A stretch of DNA of 64,000 nucleotides from GCA-2862585 sp965277895 (GTDB lineage Bacteria; Bacteroidota; Bacteroidia; Flavobacteriales; UBA7312): NCBI GenBank assembly GCA_965277895.1, contig CBDIDR010000001.1:310001-374000 (forward strand). The letters run 5' to 3'. This document shows positions 58,462 to 64,000 of this stretch, piece by piece. A program made the translations under genes and the position numbers. Within the stretch, counting starts at the first letter, position 1; every line of letters begins with the position of its first letter. Under the pieces are notes generated by a model. That model ran no database searches. It saw only the letters and a list, made by a program, of their open reading frames with translations, and was not told the origin of the DNA.

Positions 58462-59053
58462 TCGGCTTATTTGAGCTCCACAGAACTGTTTTTATACCCA
58501 CTTTGTCAGCTGACTCTACATGTTGGATAGAATCCTCTATAAATAGGGTTTCTTCAGCCTTAATGCCAGCATCTTTTAGTAGCCATTCAAAAGTTTCAAC
58601 ATCTGGCTTTCGCCTTCCTATTTCATGAGACAAATAGGTTTTTTCGAAAAACTCATCTAATGCGGTGTATCCAAAGAGGTCTTGCAATTCACTATTAATC
58701 TTCTCTATATGAATGGTATTAGTATTGGATAGGAGGTAGAGCTTGTATTTATCTGAGAGATACTCCAGTAGGTTTAAATTTTCTTTAGTAAACCCTATGA
58801 GTAAAGCGTTCCATGCATCTACGATATCTTCTTCGCTAGAATGAGGAAGAATTTCAAGCATTTTAGAAATAAATTCTTTTGAACTAATTTTTCCTGTTTC
58901 AAGATTATCGAAAAGCTTATTTTGCCGTTGTTGACTATAATGCGTGTTGAAATCGTTAACACCTAGTTTTTCGAAAGCTACTTTGGTAAGATTATAATCG
59001 ATGTGATAGAGAACACCGCCCAAATCAAATAATATGTTTTTAATGTCTTTCAT
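58430..59053 (-). CDS. HAD-superfamily hydrolase (HAD-IA)
   Basis: A 207-residue cytosolic phosphatase-like protein. Motif I is NILFDLGGVLYHID (nucleophilic Asp at about residue 10), motif II is YLLSNTN, motif III the Lys in HEIGRRKPD and motif IV ETLFIEDS. The DLGGVLY form marks the HAD-IA variant that includes phosphoglycolate phosphatase-like and haloacid dehalogenase-like enzymes. The substrate is not predictable. The 3' end overlaps the epimerase gene on the other strand by 32 bases. Confidence 0.9.
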   Translation of the reverse strand: MKDIKNILFDLGGVLYHIDYNLTKVAFEKLGVNDFNTHYSQQRQNKLFDNLETGKISSKEFISKMLEILPHSSEEDIVDAWNALLIGFTKENLNLLEYLSDKYKLYLLSNTNTIHIEKINSELQDLFGYTALDEFFEKTYLSHEIGRRKPDVETFEWLLKDAGIKAEETLFIEDSIQHVESADKVGIKTVLWSSNKPITAFFLDKAQ

Positions 59054-59066
59054 TCTTTGTAAAGGG

Positions 59067-59097
59067 TTGCAAGATACTCAACAAAAGCGTAATATTG
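59067..59097 (+). promoter_or_regulatory. Probable promoter of the CAT-anticodon tRNA
   Basis: TTG at 59,067-59,069, a 20-base spacer and TAATATTG at 59,090-59,097, the same arrangement as before tRNA-Asn. The box ends 13 bases before the tRNA. Confidence 0.5.
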
Positions 59098-59110
59098 CAG
59101 TCTAAATTTT

Positions 59111-59187
59111 GGGCCTATAGCTCAGTTGGTTAGAGTAGCGGACTCATAATCCGTTGGTCCCTGGTTCGAGCCCAGGTGGGCCCACCA
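59111..59187 (+). tRNA. tRNA with CAT anticodon (elongator Met, or Ile2)
   Basis: Cloverleaf with acceptor GGGCCTA/TGGGCCC (one G-U), anticodon stem GCGGA/TCCGT and loop CTCATAA (anticodon CAT), and T-arm CCTGG-TTCGAGC-CCAGG, discriminator A. Unlike the other three tRNAs of the window the terminal CCA is encoded (59,185-59,187). The first pair is G-C, so it is not a typical initiator. Elongator Met and the lysidine-modified Ile2 cannot be separated by eye. Confidence 0.93.
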
Positions 59188-59230
59188 AAGCGGAATTCAT
59201 CTCATTTTGAGATAGTTTTCCGCTTTTTTT
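59187..59230 (+). terminator. Intrinsic terminator after the CAT-anticodon tRNA
   Basis: An outer stem AAAGCGGAA/TTCCGCTTT encloses an inner stem ATCTCA/TGAGAT, ending in a T-run of seven. It reaches into the stop region of the minus-strand surface-protein remnant. Confidence 0.85.
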
Positions 59231-59761
59231 AGTGCATGAGGCGCACCTCACCAAATTTCACTTGATTAACCTTTGTGCCATCGTATCTAGCTTTCCAAGA
59301 GTAAATACCAATTGGTGAAAGTTGGTTTTTGTAAGTGCCGTCCCAACCTTTATTGATATCATTGGAATAAAATATGTTTTCTCCCCATCTGTTAAAAACC
59401 CAAAACTCAAAGTTTACGTGACAACTTAAGATTGGCATGAACACTTCGTTTAAATCGTCTTTATCCGGTGTGAACGCATTTGGAGCAAAAAATGGAATGC
59501 TTATTTCAGGTGTAATCTGTTTGTTGAAGGTCTTTTCACAACCAAGGCTGTTGACAGTAGTCAAGGCAATTGTGTAATCGCTTACTTCTGAATAGGTATA
59601 AGAGTTAACCGTATCTTCATTAATGGTAATTCCGTCACCAAAATCCCAACTTAAGGAATCGTAATCAGAACGATTTTTACCTTATTGCATGGGGTATTAG
59701 CACTACTTCCGATCATTGTTCTTATTAGAATGTCATCTAATTTGAAGTCGCTAAAATAGAT
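59229..59761 (-). pseudogene. Remnant of a T9SS type B surface protein (5'-truncated and frameshifted)
   Basis: The last 111 codons are a complete gliding-motility-type type B domain (FFAPNAFTPDKDDLNEVF, then FWVFNRWGENIFY and GWDGTYKNQL). Reading upstream from base 59,564 in the same frame gives a PKD domain (SLSWDFGDG and SYTYSEVSDYTIAL) that stops at a TAA near 59,685. In another frame the protein continues upstream (SANTPCNKVK, preceded by FSDFKLDDILIRT) to a stop at 59,762-59,764. One extra A in the A-run complementary to 59,674-59,678 joins the frames. No signal peptide or upstream domains remain: the sequence ends about 40 bases from the DUF1800 gene. It appears to be the broken tail of a larger adhesin. 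Confidence 0.75.
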
Positions 59762-59799
59762 CTAGGTTTTTTTGTTTGAAAATATGTAAATTGCATAGT

Positions 59800-61431
59800 A
59801 TGAGTGATTTACTTATGCCTTATACACAAGTTCTGGGTTTGCGTAAAGCAAAGCACCTATTAAGAAGAGCTACTTTTAACTATTCTAAATCTAATATTGA
59901 TGCTATTGCAGCAATGTCAGCTTCTGATGCACTCTCCTTTTTATCCTCTGATGAGGAGTATATAATTTCAGAGCCTTTTGATTGGCAAAATGATGGGTAT
60001 TGGACAAGCTCTAGCGAATTGCCAAATAGTTTTTCAACACAAGATAAAAAGCGAGCATATGTAGGTGCTTGGTGGTGGTACAATGCAATCAATCAGTTCA
60101 GCATAAAGCATAAATTATCATATTTTCTCTTTACATCATTTACAGTTTCTAATAATAGCGATGCGGGGGCATCGACTTATTTTTTTGATTATCTAAGATT
60201 ATTAGATTTTCATGCATTAGGTAATTTCAAAGCGCTTGCAAAAAAGATTACGCTAGATAACGCCATGCTTGAATACCTCAACAATACAGATAACCACGCC
60301 AACAATCCAAATGAAAATTATGCGCGTGAATTTCTCGAACTATTTACCATTTTGAAAGGGCCTCAAATTGGTGATGACAATTACACTAATTATACAGAAC
60401 AAGATGTTCAACAGGCGGCTAAAGTTTTTACAGGTTTTAGGAAAAAAAATGACAGATCAATAATTGATGAAGAAACCAATTTACCAATAGGATATAATGA
60501 CATAAGTAAACACGACACTACTAATAAGCTTTTCAGTGACGCTTTCAACAATACCGAAATTATAGGTCAGGATACGGAGGAAGGTATGAATCAAGAATTA
60601 GATGACTTTGTTGATATGGTTTTTAATCAGGCGGAAACAGCAAGAGCATATTGTAGAAAACTGTATCGATTTTTCGTCAAAAGCGAATGGGGCGATGAGG
60701 TAGAATCAGAAATTATAGAGCCGCTATCACAACAACTCATTGCAGACAACTACACTATTTTACCAACGGTAAAAACTCTTTTATCTAGCAAGCACTTTTT
60801 TGACCAAGCAGACGATATAGATAATGATGAGATTGTTGGCGCTATAATTAAAAGTCCATTGCAACTGGTAAATGAAGTTTTCACATTTTTTCAAATCTCT
60901 ATTCCTGACCCAAACACGTCTGCAGAAGAATATTGGGGTAAATTTTTTAGAAAATTTTTACACAATTCCTTTTTTGGGTCTTCAGGTATGAACTTCTTTA
61001 ATCCTGAAACGGTAGCTGGTTTTCCAGCTCACTATCAAGAGCCTGATTATGATAGGCATTGGTTTACTTCAAGTACAATCATAGCACGCTATAAATTAAT
61101 TGAAAGCTTAATTACCGGTAAAAATAAAATATTTCCAAACGCAAATATTTTTACACAGATAGATGCTGTGGCATTTGTTTCTGAACATATTCAAAACCCT
61201 AGTAATATTAATGATTTAGTAACAGAGCTGTCAAATTATCTGTTTCCAGAATCTATTGAGCAGGAAAGGATTCAATACTTTGTTGACATAGTGCTAGAAG
61301 ATTACGAAGAGTATTATTGGACGGGAGCGTGGAATATGTATGTCAATGATGGCGATGACGTTATTGTTAGAACGCGACTTAATTCACTAATAGCATCAAT
61401 GGTTAACTCAGCTGAATTTCAGCTTATGTAG
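59800..61431 (+). CDS. DUF1800-family protein
   Basis: A 543-residue protein from the ATG at 59,800; an upstream TTG adds eight residues. It opens with LGLRKAKHLLRRATFNYS, the diagnostic start of DUF1800, and carries the FLELFTILKG and AARVFTGFRK-like segments (QAAKVFTGFRK here) of the family. No signal peptide is visible. DUF1800 and DUF1501 genes are found side by side in many Bacteroidota, Proteobacteria and Planctomycetes, and the pair here is separated by 17 bases. The joint function is unknown; links to secreted redox or polymer-processing systems have been suggested only by co-occurrence. Confidence 0.88.
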   Translation: MSDLLMPYTQVLGLRKAKHLLRRATFNYSKSNIDAIAAMSASDALSFLSSDEEYIISEPFDWQNDGYWTSSSELPNSFSTQDKKRAYVGAWWWYNAINQFSIKHKLSYFLFTSFTVSNNSDAGASTYFFDYLRLLDFHALGNFKALAKKITLDNAMLEYLNNTDNHANNPNENYAREFLELFTILKGPQIGDDNYTNYTEQDVQQAAKVFTGFRKKNDRSIIDEETNLPIGYNDISKHDTTNKLFSDAFNNTEIIGQDTEEGMNQELDDFVDMVFNQAETARAYCRKLYRFFVKSEWGDEVESEIIEPLSQQLIADNYTILPTVKTLLSSKHFFDQADDIDNDEIVGAIIKSPLQLVNEVFTFFQISIPDPNTSAEEYWGKFFRKFLHNSFFGSSGMNFFNPETVAGFPAHYQEPDYDRHWFTSSTIIARYKLIESLITGKNKIFPNANIFTQIDAVAFVSEHIQNPSNINDLVTELSNYLFPESIEQERIQYFVDIVLEDYEEYYWTGAWNMYVNDGDDVIVRTRLNSLIASMVNSAEFQLM

Positions 61432-61448
61432 CGTTAAAGACTAAATTA

Positions 61449-63080
61449 ATGAAGAGAAGAGATTTTATTAAACTATCAGCAACTGCATCAGCCATAGGCT
61501 TGTTGCCATTCGAAATGAAAGCTATGCTTAAGCAGTTGTCGTTGGATGAATGTGATTTTTCTCATAGAAAATTAGTGCTTATAAATCTAAAAGGCGGAAA
61601 TGATGGCTTGAATACTATCATTCCAATTAACCAATACGACACCTACAGCTCGTTGAGGCCCAATATTAAAGTAGCTAACTCTGGCTTAAACAGCTACATC
61701 ACTTTAGACAGCACCTTAGCTGAAAATCAGCAAGTTGGTTTAAACCCTGCACTAACAAGTTTTAAATCTATGTACGATAATGGATGGCTAAAACTTATCC
61801 AATCAGTAGGATACCCTTCCCACAATAGAAGCCATTTTACTTCAAAAGATATTATGTCTACTGGAAACGATGGAAATAGTTGGTTGAATGGCACCGAGTC
61901 AGGATGGGTTGGACGATTTATGGAGCTTAATTACGTCGATGAACTCAACGCTTCATATCCTCTTGCTGTTCAGATTGGATCAAAAAGTATAGCCTTAGAT
62001 TTTATTGGCAATCATAATCATGGAATGGCTTTAAATATCACAGGTCAAGACCCCTCAGGGTTTTATTCAGTTTTGTCTGGATTATCTGGCCAACCGCCTC
62101 AATCCTTTCCAAATTCGCATTATGGAACGGAGTTAGAATATGTTGTTGGCGTTGACAATCTTTCTAATCAATACTCACAATCCATTTCTGATGCCTTTAA
62201 TAGCGGAACAAACTCCATAAGCTACCCTGATACTAATCTGGCGGATCAATTGAAAACAGTGGCTAAATTGATTAGCGGTGGCTTGAACTCAAAAGTATAT
62301 CTAGTTAAAATTTCAGGCTTTGATACACATAACAATCAGGTGCAAGATTCAGGAAGTCCAATCGGAGAACATCATGAACTTTTAACTGAGCTTTCAACAG
62401 CTGTTGAAACGTTTTTTAATGACTTAGATGCTCAAGGCATTGCTGATGATGTCGTTGGCGTAACCTATTCTGAATTTGGAAGAAAAGCAGCTGAAAATGG
62501 TAATTTGGGAACAGACCACGGTCAAGTGTCACCTATGTTTGTTTTTGGGAAGCCTATTCAAGCAGGTGTTTCAGGAATTAACCCAGATTTGACTGAAGCT
62601 AATAGTGACAATAACTATCAAATTGAAACCGTACAGTATGATTATAGGCAGACCTTTGCAACTCTTTTTCAAGATTTTATGGGTGCAGATTTCAATATAA
62701 TTAACAGTGCCTTTTATAACCATACTTCTGAAGAGTCTATTGTAGAATCTAAAATAAACGGTTTAATAAAAGATTCTTTTTTAGTTCCTGAAGATTGCTA
62801 TGAGAATGTCTCGACTACTACGAATTTTGAAGAAGCACATTTTGAAGTTTTTCCCAACCCATTTAAATCATCGATAAACATTAGCTCCAATTTTAGTTTA
62901 ACTCATTTTTCAAGCTTTGAGGTTTATACCATTAGTGGTCAATTCCTTTTAAGCGGTAGGGTTGTAGTAGCGAATAGTAACAAATTAAGTATAAACCTTT
63001 CTAGTCTAAGTAGCGGCATTTACATACTGAAAATCAATTCAACCAATACGTCGAAAAAATTTAAAGTTGTTAAATCTTGA
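61449..63080 (+). CDS. DUF1501-family secreted protein with Tat-type signal and T9SS type A domain
   Basis: A 543-residue protein that opens MKRRDFIKLSATASAIGLLP, a twin-arginine signal with the KRRDFIK motif and a weak hydrophobic core. The DUF1501 domain (about 35-430) has the family signatures LINLKGGNDGLNTIIP, GFDTHNNQVQ and TYSEFGRKAAENG, with an alkaline-phosphatase/sulfatase-like fold. A C-terminal T9SS type A domain follows (from FEVFPNPFKSSINISS). It should therefore leave the cytoplasm folded by Tat and then cross the outer membrane by T9SS. It forms an operon with the DUF1800 gene. Function unknown. Confidence 0.9.
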   Translation: MKRRDFIKLSATASAIGLLPFEMKAMLKQLSLDECDFSHRKLVLINLKGGNDGLNTIIPINQYDTYSSLRPNIKVANSGLNSYITLDSTLAENQQVGLNPALTSFKSMYDNGWLKLIQSVGYPSHNRSHFTSKDIMSTGNDGNSWLNGTESGWVGRFMELNYVDELNASYPLAVQIGSKSIALDFIGNHNHGMALNITGQDPSGFYSVLSGLSGQPPQSFPNSHYGTELEYVVGVDNLSNQYSQSISDAFNSGTNSISYPDTNLADQLKTVAKLISGGLNSKVYLVKISGFDTHNNQVQDSGSPIGEHHELLTELSTAVETFFNDLDAQGIADDVVGVTYSEFGRKAAENGNLGTDHGQVSPMFVFGKPIQAGVSGINPDLTEANSDNNYQIETVQYDYRQTFATLFQDFMGADFNIINSAFYNHTSEESIVESKINGLIKDSFLVPEDCYENVSTTTNFEEAHFEVFPNPFKSSINISSNFSLTHFSSFEVYTISGQFLLSGRVVVANSNKLSINLSSLSSGIYILKINSTNTSKKFKVVKS

Positions 63081-63106
63081 GAAGCTCTTGAAGTTCTATC
63101 AAAAAC

Positions 63107-64000
63107 TCATTCAATAATTATCTTTTTCTCAACTAAACCACCCTCATAGAGGTAAAAGAGGGGTGTGTTTTTCAATTCACTAGTTTCCCTGCCGAAGACA
63201 TCAACGATTTTAATTAGCTTTTTTGAATAGGTGTTTGAAAAGCTTTCCACAGTAGAGACACAGCTTAAATCATTGATATAATTCCATATGCCTATATTAA
63301 GATTAGTCTCAACAAGCTCAGTTGATGTTGCATTCCCCATTCTAATCCACACCATATTTTCAGAAGGTACAACATTTATTATCTGGCCGTTTTTGCCGAG
63401 TGCTGCGATTACATCATTTGGGGCGTTTGGGAAAAGGCTGCCGTCAAAGACAAATTGAGTTCCTGGCAACATAAAACTTGACTTTCCATTAAGCCACCAC
63501 AAGTAGCCATACGATTCGTTTAAAGCTTGCGAGCTATTGACCATCTGACTAAAGTAGTTTTCGTCAGACAGAATTTGAGTTCCATCCCATTCGCCATTAT
63601 TTTGAATTAATAAACCAAAACGAGCCATACTCCTTGTTGTACTTGAAAAAACATTGTCGTAGCCAACATAGCTGAAAATACCATCCATGCCAATAGGGTT
63701 CAGCAGCCTTTGATTTGCATATATATTTATGCCTTGTCCAGTGGCATTTTCTAATACCGGTCTTAACAGAGTATAAGGAGCATTGTGGTATGCCCATCTT
63801 GTTTCAGGCTCAGCCAAGTAGATAAGACAGCTGTCATCAGTACAGAAAGGATTTGAAACGCCATCGTCAAGGCCACTTGTCATAGTAAGCTGATTCCAAA
63901 TGGTTATTTTTTCTTCTTCTTCAGGCGAGGAATAAGTCCAGCCGCTTCCTAGATAATCAGATGTTGTGTCGTTAATATTCAAAAAACCCTCCTCTTGAGC
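63107..64000 (-). CDS. Serine beta-lactamase-family hydrolase with T9SS type A domain, C-terminal part (5' end outside window)
   Basis: The frame is open to the window edge, so about 298 codons of a longer gene are seen. The sequence matches a serine hydrolase of the class C beta-lactamase/D-peptidase type: the segment after the missing SxxK nucleophile (LNINDTTSDYLGSG), a YHN motif in the place of YxN, and WNQLTMTSGL. The last 45 residues are a T9SS type A domain (KLIKIVDVFGRE, then FYLYEGGLVEKKIIIE). It is therefore a secreted hydrolase; the role may be in peptidoglycan or ester hydrolysis and is not necessarily resistance to antibiotics. Confidence 0.88.
   Translation of the reverse strand, partial: AQEEGFLNINDTTSDYLGSGWTYSSPEEEEKITIWNQLTMTSGLDDGVSNPFCTDDSCLIYLAEPETRWAYHNAPYTLLRPVLENATGQGINIYANQRLLNPIGMDGIFSYVGYDNVFSSTTRSMARFGLLIQNNGEWDGTQILSDENYFSQMVNSSQALNESYGYLWWLNGKSSFMLPGTQFVFDGSLFPNAPNDVIAALGKNGQIINVVPSENMVWIRMGNATSTELVETNLNIGIWNYINDLSCVSTVESFSNTYSKKLIKIVDVFGRETSELKNTPLFYLYEGGLVEKKIIIE

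Noticed and set aside
63107..64000. The beta-lactamase-like gene as an antibiotic resistance gene
   Set aside because: The T9SS sorting domain and the general serine-hydrolase character fit a secreted D-peptidase or esterase; the nucleophile region is outside the window.
1..64000. Prophage, insertion sequence, integron or anti-phage defence island
   Set aside because: No transposase, integrase, phage structural or recognisable defence gene appears, and almost all genes are core or T9SS-related.

Overview
The window is a contiguous, gene-dense piece of a low-GC chromosome from a member of the Bacteroidota, most likely a marine-type flavobacterium (order Flavobacteriales). The evidence is type IX secretion system (T9SS) components (PorW/SprE, PorZ, PorP/SprF), secreted proteins with T9SS type A and type B C-terminal sorting domains, families largely confined to this phylum (DUF4175, DUF4292, DUF4837, DUF5777), an ATP synthase operon without atpD/atpC, and promoters with the Bacteroidota -7 box TAnnTTTG. 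I see no prophage, insertion sequence, integron or CRISPR array. Most of the window is ordinary core genome.

Layout. 0-5.8 kb: end of a biotin carrier protein, a PfkB kinase, tRNA-Asn, two small envelope proteins, RNase R, a very AT-rich 444-bp gap, rpiB and a secreted M28 peptidase. 5.8-11.3 kb (minus strand): an accessory block with a T9SS-exported beta-propeller protein, a T9SS-exported lysyl oxidase that keeps its copper and quinone-cofactor residues, two haem c proteins and a DUF5777 barrel. Immediately upstream (11.3-12.9 kb) is an ALDH7-type (aminoadipate semialdehyde) dehydrogenase. 12.9-17.7 kb: rseP broken by a one-base frameshift, dxr, a GH3-family enzyme and an M23 peptidase. 17.8-26.6 kb: porW, a bactofilin, atpZ, a small membrane protein and atpBEFHAG, with a strong hairpin between atpE and atpF.

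26.6-37.2 kb: enoyl-CoA hydratase, a flippase, dut, a TPR protein, a DUF4292 lipoprotein, an EnvC-like factor with a degenerate M23 site, tatA (59 codons), gatA, an MltD-like transglycosylase and a DUF4837 lipoprotein. 37.2-42.2 kb (minus): porZ-recO-TonB receptor. 42.3-49.1 kb: tRNA-Arg, a methyltransferase, a canonical ParB-binding parS site, mnmG, ybeY and a 1094-residue DUF4175 protein. 49.1-58.5 kb: gltX, folB, tRNA-Cys, a large SprB-repeat adhesin with its PorP/SprF partner, a flavoprotein, a porin and methylmalonyl-CoA epimerase. 58.4-64 kb: a HAD hydrolase, a CAT-anticodon tRNA, the remnant of a T9SS type B surface protein, a DUF1800/DUF1501 pair and the 3' part of a secreted beta-lactamase-family protein.

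Genes working together: PorW, PorZ and PorP/SprF belong to the T9SS that should export the lysyl oxidase, the propeller protein, the adhesin, the DUF1501 protein and the beta-lactamase-like protein. The DUF1501 protein carries a twin-arginine-type signal, which tatA could serve. The most interesting element is the lysyl oxidase block: an extracellular copper amine oxidase beside haem c proteins and an aldehyde dehydrogenase whose family acts on the free form of the aldehyde that lysyl oxidase makes. Assignments rest on reading motifs by eye; no database search was run.
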